Below the pieces are notes generated by a model that saw only the letters and a program-made list of their open reading frames with translations, had not been told where the DNA came from and made no database searches. A DNA stretch of 36,533 nucleotides from Deltaproteobacteria bacterium (GTDB lineage Bacteria > Myxococcota_C > UBA6777). Shown in pieces: positions 1-6,863 of the stretch; position 1 is the first letter of the stretch; every line of letters begins with the position of its first letter. The stretch lies in the NCBI GenBank assembly GCA_002731275.1, contig PCBK01000046.1:1-36533 (forward strand), written 5' to 3'. The position numbers and the translations under genes were made by a program.

Positions 1-174
1 GATTCCAAGCCGTTTTCCGATTTCAATGTTTGGAATATCATCAGCGCTCATCAAAATAATCTTCCCCCTGCGAGCGATCTTCTGGGGAATTGAGCCTTTT
101 CGCAACAAAGATTCCATGTACTTTCTTTCTTCATCCGCTAAAATGATGGGCTTGCGGGGACGTCCTATTCTCAT
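1..174 (-). CDS. IS630-family transposase, 5' end only
   Basis: The minus strand opens with ATG at 174 and stays open to the window edge, giving 58 codons. The N-terminus begins MRIGRPRKPIILADEERKY and continues with a segment ending NIEIGKRLG. This matches the IS630 transposase start: an RPxxP opening, a helix rich in Glu/Arg, then the helix-turn-helix that binds the insertion-sequence end. The catalytic DDE domain lies beyond the window. AAGGAG stands about six bases before the ATG. It is partial because of the window edge, so whether the element is intact is unknown. The family call rests on the N-terminal pattern alone. Confidence 0.8.
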   Translation of the reverse strand, partial: MRIGRPRKPIILADEERKYMESLLRKGSIPQKIARRGKIILMSADDIPNIEIGKRLGI

Positions 175-501
175 CGTGTTCTCCTTTGTTTTAGTTTGGA
201 GTTACGATGGGGACATCCCCTTAATTATTCAAGGAATTTCTGTTCCGGTATACTAGATGTCCAACGGTAACCTCGTTGATAGGATGGCAAAAAACAAACA
301 CAGACGGAGTTGGATGGGATGTGAAGTGTTGGATTCATTTGGGAGGAAGCCTCGTGTTTTATGGTACAGTAGAGGTTATCAGAGAGATTGGTGGGTTTGT
401 GTCATTCGGGGGAGGAGCATGCGAAATTTTTTGGTTGAGTTGGGATGTTGCTCCTTCAATTGTCTGTTTGGATTAACTGCAGGGAGTCGGCATTGTGTTG
501 G
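175..501. other. Intergenic: likely outer end of the IS630 element, then empty DNA
   Basis: The first 80 bases upstream of the transposase should contain one terminal inverted repeat of the insertion sequence. The small palindrome GGGGACATCCCC (about 210-221) and the stretch TTCCGGTATACTAG (about 243-256) are candidates, the latter ending near a TA, the usual IS630 target. The opposite end is outside the window, so the border cannot be fixed. From about 257 to 501 I see no convincing gene; short open frames there lack a ribosome binding site and have poor composition. Confidence 0.35.
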
Positions 502-2067
502 TTAAGATCTTCGTTTTCCTGTTTTGCGCATTCTTTCCCATTGTTCCCATTTGAATGCTTCGTCAATCATTCGGCTCTTGTTCTCTGGATCTTTAAACTG
601 TTCATCCATCCCACGTTTGATAAGCTCTTCTAACAGCTTGTTTTTTCGTCTCTCTCTTCTCTCTCTTTCTGATTTTTTTCGTAGTCTGTGTTTTTCCAAC
701 TCATTCATTTCTTCTTCTGCAGTCACAATACGTCCTGTCACTGGCCAGAGCAGGGCTTTTGCTACTGCTATTGGCGATTGTGTCAGGACGTTCATGATAA
801 ATACCGCCTTGCTGAGCTTGTCCTGAATTTGTTTCATTTTTTTTCGTTCTGAAGGGTTCCAAAGTCTTTTTCTTCGGGGAATTCTGGTTGGTTTCGAAAT
901 TGTGATTATTGGGCCGTTGTAGCCGCAGCTCTTTGGTTTTTTTGCTTTTGGATCCAGGTGGACTGTCATTGTACGGCTCCATGCAGGGCTTCTTGTCAGT
1001 TGTCTTTGTGCTTGACTCCGAAAATAAATGGGTCCTTTGAGTTTTGCTAGGCGCTCCAAAAGAGGGGTTTTTGTGTTTGGTCCTGAGATTCTCACTCTGA
1101 TTTTTAGTACGACAGGTCGGTCCTTTGGTCTCAATACGGGTTCGTTGTTGTGGATGTGGTTGATGAGGTACAAAAGCCATTTGGCCACTTTTGTCCTTTC
1201 TTTCTGGAGTTGCCTACCTGCATGGTGTTTTTTTTCTGCAAGTTGAATTCTTCGGTGCCACTCTTTGTACCCTTTGGGAATAGGGAAGTTTCTGTGGAGG
1301 TGTTTGATGAGGTACAAAAGCCATTTGGCCGCTTTTGTCCTTTCCCTTTTTAACTCACTGACTGCAGAGAGTTGATTAATTGCCTTTCCAAACCTCCGAT
1401 GGACTTCTTTGTACCCTTTGGGGGTCGGGAAGTTGCCATGTATGTGCCGGAGCACGTAAATAAGCCATTTGGCAGCCTTTGTTTTCTCCCTTTTCAACTC
1501 ATTTATGGCGCTTAGGTGGTTCACTGCGACTGCAACTCTACGGTGTACTTCTGGGTAGCCTCTTTTGCTGCAATTTTGTATTGCAATTGCACGAGCTTGC
1601 ATTTCTGAGGTTGATTGAGAGTAAGGTGCCTTTAAACACCAATTGAAGTGCCGTTTGAAATTGGTAGACCACCGACCATTTGGTTTGTGGCCACAGTATT
1701 GTTGTTGGTTTTGGTTTTGGGCCTTCACTGCGTGTTTTGCATACAACAAACAATACGTATGATGGATTCGCTTTTTTTGGCATTTGGCCACCATTTTGAG
1801 CCGCTGAATTGTTTCTGCCAACGATGTCTGTCTCGATACACGAGTACACCATGCGAAATGGGCTTGGGTATTGTTGTGCCATACCCAGGTTTTCTTGAAT
1901 CCACATTCGAATTTCTTGTTGAAAACATGTGCTTCAATAGCATTCTTAGCGTAGATTTTGCATTGTTTCGTGAGTGTTGGGCTGTTTGCTTGAGCGTTAC
2001 CCATAAAACAAACTGCACTCGAAATCAACGCGACAAGTAACTTTCCTGATAAAGTCATGATTTTCAC
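502..2067 (-). CDS. Secreted repeat protein with two four-Cys modules and three 48-aa repeats
   Basis: 521 residues. Residues 1-27 form a signal peptide (Lys start, hydrophobic core LLVALISSAVCFM, cleavage after AQA). Two modules follow with identical cysteine spacing: C36-C55-C74-C96 and C106-C125-C144-C166 (19, 19, 22). Each holds CxxYAKxA, a CG-type middle Cys, HFxWC and a closing Cys, so they are tandem copies of one probably disulfide-bonded domain. Residues 173-220, 221-268 and 269-307 are repeats sharing HRR, LKRE-TKAAKWLLY and FP-PKGYK; the third is shorter. The basic C-terminal third (309-521) contains a Lys/Arg/Glu-rich helix near 440-480. It probably acts in the periplasm or outside the cell. 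I do not recognise the family and infer no function. It stands alone, with no neighbour close on the same strand. Confidence 0.75.
   Translation of the reverse strand: MKIMTLSGKLLVALISSAVCFMGNAQANSPTLTKQCKIYAKNAIEAHVFNKKFECGFKKTWVWHNNTQAHFAWCTRVSRQTSLAETIQRLKMVAKCQKKRIHHTYCLLYAKHAVKAQNQNQQQYCGHKPNGRWSTNFKRHFNWCLKAPYSQSTSEMQARAIAIQNCSKRGYPEVHRRVAVAVNHLSAINELKREKTKAAKWLIYVLRHIHGNFPTPKGYKEVHRRFGKAINQLSAVSELKRERTKAAKWLLYLIKHLHRNFPIPKGYKEWHRRIQLAEKKHHAGRQLQKERTKVAKWLLYLINHIHNNEPVLRPKDRPVVLKIRVRISGPNTKTPLLERLAKLKGPIYFRSQAQRQLTRSPAWSRTMTVHLDPKAKKPKSCGYNGPIITISKPTRIPRRKRLWNPSERKKMKQIQDKLSKAVFIMNVLTQSPIAVAKALLWPVTGRIVTAEEEMNELEKHRLRKKSERERRERRKNKLLEELIKRGMDEQFKDPENKSRMIDEAFKWEQWERMRKTGKRRS
1147..1551 (-). 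repeat. Three tandem 144-base coding repeats
   Basis: Codons 173-307 of the secreted protein are three copies of a 48-codon unit. At the DNA level the first two are similar and the core GATGAGGTACAAAAGCCATT appears in two units (near 1165 and 1306, plus strand). High DNA similarity suggests recent duplication or homogenisation and a site for length change by slippage. Confidence 0.75.
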
Positions 2068-2784
2068 CGTTTGGTCTTTTGAAAGACTGTTTGGAAATGA
2101 AATCTCCTAACGAGACGGGACAGCAAATGAATATGAACGCACAGACCTTAAGTTCCTGGATGAACCTGTGCTTGTTTTGTCAGGTAGAGCGAACGAGAAG
2201 CAAACAAATGATTTCTACATGGCTTTTCCTCCAAAAGTTCAAAGAGTCGATTCTGTGAACAAATGAGTAGATTTTTTCATTTGAACTGTTTTCCTCTTTT
2301 CATAAAACGGAACTTTCAAAATACCGTTCAAAACGTAGTTCTGATGTTCTTGTCTTCCCCTTAAGCATTTTCTGTTCCGAAAAGTCGAATGCTTTTAAAA
2401 GGAAATTAAATCCGTTTGTTATATCGATTATGTGCGGAGATAGGGGAATGAATGTTGTATATATCAATATTTTGAGTTTGTTGTGGATGAAAAATTCATC
2501 ATGAGAGACCTCCTATTTGTACAAAAACAATGTTGGTGAGGTTCGAATTTTCTTGAACCTATTTTTTTAGTTGTCAGGGGTTTATCTTGGTCCAAAAGCC
2601 CAAAGCAGAAGAAAAAAGTAGTCCACTACTTTTTTACACCGTACCCCACCTGGCAACGGTTTTCATGAGAGTGTGTTTTGGAAGAGGAAGGTCGATTTTA
2701 TCCAACAGATTTCTCGACATGCATGCATTCATGGAGGGTGTCTTGGTCAACGCGCCCACATGTCTTTGAAGGTTCACATCCCCC
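2068..2784. other. 717-base intergenic region, AT-rich
   Basis: This lies upstream of the minus-strand secreted protein gene and downstream of the minus-strand Toprim gene. No convincing gene is seen. It contains a hairpin GATGAA-AAA-TTCATC (about 2487-2501), a minus-strand AGGAGG six bases before an ATG that opens a frame of only 12 codons, and a plus-strand hairpin with a T-run (listed separately). The promoter of the secreted protein gene should lie in 2068-2300, but I cannot pick a clear -35/-10 pair. Confidence 0.4.
2539..2568 (+). terminator. Rho-independent terminator, plus-strand orientation
   Basis: AGGTTC (2539-2544) pairs with GAACCT (2555-2560) across a 10-base loop and is followed by A and seven T. 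The T-run is on the plus strand, yet I see no plus-strand gene ending just upstream. The stem is only six pairs, so the call is moderate. It may end a small RNA or stop transcription from the left running into the minus-strand Toprim gene. Confidence 0.4.
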
Positions 2785-3675
2785 TCACATATACTCAGAC
2801 AATGCCTTCTCGATCAGCTGTCGTAGGCGTTTACGTGGAAGCGAGTCCGACTCCAGACCAAGCAGCTCTCCACCAATCCCACCAGTCTCTTCCAGCCAAT
2901 TTTGGTTCTTGGTCTTCTGCCGACCAGGCAGCGGATATCGGAAGATCTCTATCTCATCTTGTGTGTAGTGTTCTGGGTGAATCATTGGTTTGTGAACGAC
3001 TTCCTTTAAACCAAAGCTCCCAAATTGACGAACCTGTGCCTGGGCGATTTGATGTCCTGATGGATCCCAATCTGTAATGGACAACGCGACGAACGTCTTC
3101 GAGAGCTCTACCTTTTTGGAAAGCTCATGCACAAGATACTCTGTACTCAAGACAGAGGGCGTTCCTCCCAATGATGCAACAGTCACACCGAGCTCTTGGT
3201 GGAGCTTTTTGAGGAATCGAAAAAAGCCGGCCTTTTCAGCAAAGACGATCAGGTGTGGATGAGTCTCGCCAACGAGTCTGTGAAAGTAGTTCTCGTCATC
3301 CAAATCCAACTCGATGTAGCTGACCAAGCGGTAATCCTCCACCAGCTCAACAAAGGCACCCAACATCGTATCGTATGGATCACGCGCGCCATCAAGTGCG
3401 CCTGGGATTCTCGCGATGACAGGCTTGATGTGTGTATAAAAGAAGCTGCGAAGATTGCCATCAAGTCCTTCCATCTGACCAGATCTCACCTGCCTTACAG
3501 CCTGCCAGATCAGATTCTTGATGACCCTCGCGATGATCACTCGCCCAGAGCTCGCGGCGCCAAACTCTTTTTTCAGCCTCTCCAAGCCAAAACGCCTGAT
3601 ATCCTCGTCGAACTCTGTGATCCCCTCTTTTTCAAGGATCTTCTTCTCTTCTTCTTTTGATGGTCTGCTCGTCAT
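2785..3675 (-). CDS. Toprim-domain protein resembling Spo11/topoisomerase VI A
   Basis: 296 residues from the chosen ATG at 3675 (weak GAG/GAAG upstream); an in-frame ATG at 3705 adds ten residues. The central part reads LIVFAEKAGFFRFL, then a Gly-rich turn ASLGGTPS, a helix, and ALSITDWDPSGHQIAQ. The Glu in AEK and the DWDPSG motif match the Toprim signature of Spo11/TopoVI-A, where Glu and DxDP bind metal. Further N-terminal, NLRSFFYTHIKPVIAR could correspond to the winged-helix segment carrying the catalytic Tyr, but this is inference. TopoVI-A proteins are longer (about 360 residues). It is divergent from the ParA-ParB pair with an inverted repeat between them. Possible roles are DNA cleavage or topology in plasmid maintenance or defence. 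No topoisomerase VI B partner is visible. Confidence 0.6.
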   Translation of the reverse strand: MTSRPSKEEEKKILEKEGITEFDEDIRRFGLERLKKEFGAASSGRVIIARVIKNLIWQAVRQVRSGQMEGLDGNLRSFFYTHIKPVIARIPGALDGARDPYDTMLGAFVELVEDYRLVSYIELDLDDENYFHRLVGETHPHLIVFAEKAGFFRFLKKLHQELGVTVASLGGTPSVLSTEYLVHELSKKVELSKTFVALSITDWDPSGHQIAQAQVRQFGSFGLKEVVHKPMIHPEHYTQDEIEIFRYPLPGRQKTKNQNWLEETGGIGGELLGLESDSLPRKRLRQLIEKALSEYM

Positions 3676-3748
3676 GCTTCTCGTTCTTGTTGGAGGTTTT
3701 GTCATCAAGAATACACATACCACAATCAAAACGGAGATACACGGACAT

Positions 3749-3843
3749 CAAAAAGCGGGACACGTGGGGTGGTTTTTAAGTGCTCGATTTTTAATCGCAA
3801 AAAATGAAAGCGTTCAAATATCCATGCACATGTCCGCTTTTTG
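3749..3843. promoter_or_regulatory. Inverted repeat between the Toprim gene and parA; candidate operator or centromere
   Basis: CAAAAAGCGGGACACGTG (3749-3766) is mirrored by CACATGTCCGCTTTTTG (3827-3843), differing by one inserted G and one transition, across about 60 bases. Between the arms lies a second small palindrome CGATT-TTT-AATCG (about 3785-3797). The arms sit between divergent genes, just ahead of a parA gene, which is a usual place for a partition operator or parS. Function is inferred from position. Confidence 0.45.
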
Positions 3844-3932
3844 CACCTTTGAAGAGGTATCCTTTGTGCTGGCGTTCTCGATCGCGAGCAAGTATATTCT
3901 CGACCAGCATGTTGAAAAAGGAGAGAATCCGC

Positions 3933-4649
3933 ATGAGAATTGCTATCGCATCCCGCAAAGGCGGGGTTGGTAAATCATCCATCACAGCATCCATCGCCAG
4001 CCTCCTGGCTTCTGATGGATATGATGTGCTCGCCATCGATCTTGATCCACAAAGCAATCTTGCCTTCATGTTGGGCGTCGATCCCACTGCACCAGGTACA
4101 GCTGCTTTGCTCGATGGAGAGAACCCCGAGCCGATTGAAGTCAATGAGAGATTGTATGTCCTTCCTGGGGGTGCTGATCTGGCACGACAGGACATCGCGA
4201 GATTGGATCCCGAAGACCTCGCTGATGCCCTGGAGGACTTTGACTACGACTTCATTTTGTTTGATAACCCTCCAGGCAACCAACATCTCGAACGACTGGC
4301 GATTGTTGCAGCGGACAAGGCGCTCGTTGTCACGAACGCTCACCCCATGGCGATCCTGGGAGCAGAGCGGGTTCTCAGTGATCTCGAAGCTCGATATCAA
4401 AAGAAACGTAAAGGGCCAAGTTCCTGGGCGATTGTCATGAACATGATCGACGCTCGAAGAAGCCTGGATAAAAACATCGAGGACATGTTTGAAGACGTTG
4501 AAGACGTTCCCAAGTTCAAGGTCCGACAAGATACAAAGATCTCGATGGCTTCAGCACAAGGATATGAACTTTCAGAGTTTGCTCCTCACTGCAATGCAGC
4601 GAGAGACCTTCGAAAAATAAAGGAGTGGTGTGTTGGTGAAGAAGATTGA
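3933..4649 (+). CDS. parA: ParA-family partition ATPase (first par system)
   Basis: 238 residues, beginning MRIAIASRKGGVGKSS at ATG 3933 with AAGGAG eight bases upstream; the open frame extends further left but that part lacks a ribosome site. The deviant Walker A KGGVGKSS is near residue 9, IDLDPQSN follows as the switch region, and FILFDNPPG is the Walker B. This is the ParA/MinD fold of dimerising ATPases that position plasmid or chromosome cargo on the nucleoid. No N-terminal DNA-binding extension is present, which is typical of short type Ib ParAs, although the partner here is a ParB of the HTH kind. The gene overlaps the next one by 20 bases, so the two are probably translated together. 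Confidence 0.88.
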   Translation: MRIAIASRKGGVGKSSITASIASLLASDGYDVLAIDLDPQSNLAFMLGVDPTAPGTAALLDGENPEPIEVNERLYVLPGGADLARQDIARLDPEDLADALEDFDYDFILFDNPPGNQHLERLAIVAADKALVVTNAHPMAILGAERVLSDLEARYQKKRKGPSSWAIVMNMIDARRSLDKNIEDMFEDVEDVPKFKVRQDTKISMASAQGYELSEFAPHCNAARDLRKIKEWCVGEED

Positions 4650-5535
4650 TTTTAAAGCGATGAGAAAGCGAACGAGCAAAGCAGTCAAAGGTATGAGCGA
4701 AAAAGACAGAGAGCACGAAGAAAAAGAGGACAACATCCAACAGCAATCAGTGACCTTTCCTCTCAACGATCTCAAAGCCAGACCTGGTGGTGATACTCGC
4801 TCGCTTCATCTTGAGCATGTTGTCTCGTTGGCCGAATCCATTTCGGCCTTGGGTCTTCTTGAACCGATCGTCATCGACAAAAGTGGCTATCTCCTCGCAG
4901 GGGGTCATCGCCTCGCCGCTTGTCGTTTACTCGAAGCGACCCCCAAAAAAAGAAAGAAGATTCTGGAAGAACTCAAGGGCGATTCTTCTCGAACTTTACC
5001 TGAAGAGCTCAGCGAGAGAGTTGATGCTCTCCATTGGCCAGGTTCAAAGGAAGAGCTTCGACTCATACCTGTCAGAATCATGGATTTTGATGCCAATGAC
5101 GACGTCGATCTTGCTCTTGCCATTGAAGCCGCAGAAAACACTCAGCGCAAAGACTACACCGCGAAAGAAGTCTTTGCACTCTATGAGAAGCTCATCAGCG
5201 CTGGCTACACAAACAAAAGAGGAAAACCAAAAGAGGGTGAGAGGGCTGCAAAACCAGCGATCGCGTTGGTCATTGGAAAAAGCATCAGGACTGTTGAGAG
5301 GATGCTTCTCAAAGCACAAGAAAAGGAAAGTGAAGTCCGACAAGTCCAAGAAGTACAAAAGACCTTCAAGGGACTCTCAAAAGCTATAGAGAAGTTCTCC
5401 AAAGCTTGCGAAGAATTGGAAGACTCCGAATCAACCAAAAAACTCATCGCGTATCTTTCTGCCCCCAAGCTCCAAAAACTGGTGAAAGCTGTTGTGAAAG
5501 AGAGCCTGAGCGACTCCCCCAACTCTTCAATGTGA
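4630..5535 (+). CDS. parB: ParB/Spo0J-like partition protein (first par system)
   Basis: 301 residues. AAAGGAG at 4619-4625 precedes three successive possible starts, GTG 4630, TTG 4633 and GTG 4636; the first is used here. Residues 41-100 are the ParB N-terminal domain: LKARPGGDTR, SISALGLLEPIVID and the CTP-binding box GGHRLAACR (91-99). An ENTQRKDYTAKE segment follows, then a KorB-like helix-turn-helix around IGKSIRTVERMLLKAQ, and a charged C-terminal part for dimerisation. It should bind a parS site and stimulate ParA. The palindrome at 5537-5564, one base after its stop, and the inverted repeat upstream of parA are candidate parS sites. The N-terminal 40 residues are very basic and variable. 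Confidence 0.85.
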   Translation: MLVKKIDFKAMRKRTSKAVKGMSEKDREHEEKEDNIQQQSVTFPLNDLKARPGGDTRSLHLEHVVSLAESISALGLLEPIVIDKSGYLLAGGHRLAACRLLEATPKKRKKILEELKGDSSRTLPEELSERVDALHWPGSKEELRLIPVRIMDFDANDDVDLALAIEAAENTQRKDYTAKEVFALYEKLISAGYTNKRGKPKEGERAAKPAIALVIGKSIRTVERMLLKAQEKESEVRQVQEVQKTFKGLSKAIEKFSKACEELEDSESTKKLIAYLSAPKLQKLVKAVVKESLSDSPNSSM

Positions 5536-5536
5536 T

Positions 5537-5564
5537 CCAAAATACGACATGTATCGTATTTTGG
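5537..5564. promoter_or_regulatory. Perfect 11-bp inverted repeat after parB: parS candidate or terminator
   Basis: CCAAAATACGA (5537-5547) and TCGTATTTTGG (5554-5564) are perfect mirror images around CATGTA. It starts one base after the parB stop codon. No strong T-run follows, so a rho-independent terminator is less convincing than a protein-binding site such as parS. The arms differ in sequence from the repeat in front of parA. Confidence 0.5.
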
Positions 5565-5798
5565 GTTAAGTTCTTGATACAAAAAAGAGATTAAAAATCA
5601 AGATCATTCATTTTTGCAAAAATCCTCCCTACCCAAAAGACAAATCGCAGCAGCAAAATGGTGGTTTACTTCGAGCACATTTGAGTGAGGAGCTTCGACA
5701 AGTACCTGGCATTTTTGGGTCACACCCTAGGCTTTCTATCCAGACGCTGAATGCTCTTGGAAGAGGAGTGTTGACACTTCGATGGCTGATGTTTCGGC
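5565..5798. other. Intergenic between convergent parB and lipoprotein gene
   Basis: On the plus strand about 5630-5820 gives an uninterrupted stretch with protein-like composition (for example LSEELRQVPGIF and LNALGRGVLTLRWLMF), but it has no proper start or ribosome site. It may be a decayed gene fragment or chance. I do not call a gene here. Confidence 0.25.
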
Positions 5799-6158
5799 TC
5801 ATTGAGGATCGGGAGTACAAGACCATCCATCCCAGCAGTAGCCAGAACCACAATCACAACCATAGCCTCTATTCAAATGGTATCCGTAGGGGACACCTGG
5901 ATATCTACATGGGTCATGATATCCATCAATATAAAATGTCCACGTTCCGTTTTTTGCATGACAGTACATCTTTAGGTATTTTTGGCGACACTCATAGTCA
6001 TTTCCACAGATGCTTTCCAGGTTTTTTTGTAGGGTTTGTGATGAGTTTGTAGCGCTGACCAACTTGTCGAGGTTCTTGTTGACCTCTGTTTCTCCTTCCG
6101 ATTGATATGAACACGAAGTACAAAGCAGAAAGAAGATTGTAAAGACTATCTTTTTCAT
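5799..6158 (-). CDS. Small Cys-rich lipoprotein
   Basis: 119 residues beginning MKKIVFTIFFLLCTSC: a short lipoprotein signal peptide with lipobox LCTSC, so the Cys at position 16 would be lipidated and the protein anchored in a membrane. The mature part has a helical segment (about 20-50), then a Tyr/Gly/Cys-rich tail with eight further Cys, among them CGNDYECRQKYLKMYC and CDCGSGYCWDGWSC. Such a tail suggests disulfides in the periplasm or outside the cell. The family is not recognised. It is a single gene convergent with parB; the next gene to the right on the same strand is an HNH nuclease 265 bases away. Confidence 0.7.
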   Translation of the reverse strand: MKKIVFTIFFLLCTSCSYQSEGETEVNKNLDKLVSATNSSQTLQKNLESICGNDYECRQKYLKMYCHAKNGTWTFYIDGYHDPCRYPGVPYGYHLNRGYGCDCGSGYCWDGWSCTPDPQ

Positions 6159-6423
6159 CGTTCGACTCTTTTTTTATCCAGTGATTTCCATTGCCAATTG
6201 GGAAGTTTGCTCTTTGCCAGTCTTTGCGAGTTACAAATCATACCAGAAGAGAGGACTCAAGCTCCAGACTCTGAGCTTAAGGAGATAGTGCTCCTCTTGT
6301 AGCTCTTTCATCAAACCGCGCCTCCACTGTTTGTGAGAGGCGACGGTGATTGATGACGAGCTTGAGGAGCTTTCCTCCCCTTCTGTTTTTCTTTTTCAGG
6401 CCAACTACCACAGAAACAACGGC
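6159..6423. other. Intergenic with short inverted repeats
   Basis: It contains AAGCTC...GAGCTT (about 6258-6278), GGAG...CTCC (about 6281-6294) and CGCCTC...GAGGCG (about 6319-6343). The last could act as a terminator for the minus-strand HNH gene, but no good T-run follows. No gene is seen. Confidence 0.3.
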
Positions 6424-6735
6424 TCACCAGATACGTTTGCCTTTCCTGCGATTGCAGGGACGACAAGAGCACACACCATTCGACTCGACAGTCCTCCCAC
6501 CAAGACTCCAGGGTAAGAGGTGATCAACCTCCATATCCTGGTATGCAACGGCATGATCGCAATAAAAACACCTCCCCTTGTGCCTGTGGTAGATCCTTTC
6601 GCGAACAACTCGGCGCCTGAAACATCTCCTCCTATTCCTGGAAAGTCCAAGAATGCTCTCCACAAAATCTTGTTCTGATACAACATGTTTAAGCTCCAGG
6701 TGCTCGATCATAGACGAAACAAGCACCAACCCCAT
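6424..6735 (-). CDS. HNH endonuclease
   Basis: 103 residues from ATG 6735, chosen because GGGGAG lies seven bases upstream; an in-frame ATG at 6756 has no such site. The C-terminal half is a zinc-stabilised HNH (beta-beta-alpha-metal) nuclease: CFYC (56-59), VDHLLPWSLGG with the catalytic DH (71-72), Asn 86, and CRPCNRRKG (91-99), where the two CxxC pairs hold structural zinc. The N-terminal half is helical and basic (LSRNRRRCFRRRVVRER), probably DNA-binding. Small free-standing HNH proteins occur in phages, mobile elements and defence loci. The gene lies just after dprA on the same strand but is separated from it by a strong terminator. Confidence 0.82.
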   Translation of the reverse strand: MGLVLVSSMIEHLELKHVVSEQDFVESILGLSRNRRRCFRRRVVRERIYHRHKGRCFYCDHAVAYQDMEVDHLLPWSLGGRTVESNGVCSCRPCNRRKGKRIW

Positions 6736-6817
6736 CGCATACTCCCCACAGAGCATACACCACTCCCTCGACGCACCCCACGCCCTCTTTATTTAGTCAT
6801 CAAAAAACGAGAAAGGA

Positions 6818-6843
6818 GAGAGGCCGGAAGACACCGGCCTCTC
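6818..6843 (-). terminator. Rho-independent terminator after the dprA-like gene
   Basis: GAGAGGCCGG (6818-6827) pairs perfectly with CCGGCCTCTC (6834-6843) around a six-base loop. Read on the minus strand, a T-rich tract ending in six consecutive T follows about ten bases on (6803-6817). It lies 20 bases beyond the dprA-like stop codon. Confidence 0.8.
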
Positions 6844-6863
6844 CAAATCAAATCAAGCCCTGC

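Noticed and set aside
257-505. Plus-strand open frame between the IS end and the secreted protein gene
   Set aside because: No ribosome site, odd Trp/Cys/Gly-rich composition, and it runs into the opposite gene; judged chance.
2446-2514. Tiny hydrophobic plus-strand peptide (MNVVYINILSLLWMKNSS-like) that could be a type I toxin
   Set aside because: Only 18 residues, no antisense RNA promoter visible; not distinguishable from chance.
2673-3077. Plus-strand open frame overlapping the end of the Toprim gene
   Set aside because: Mostly antisense to a well-supported gene and without a ribosome site.
5681-5830. Plus-strand protein-like stretch after parB
   Set aside because: No start codon with ribosome site, and its end runs antisense into the lipoprotein gene; kept only as a note in the intergenic entry.
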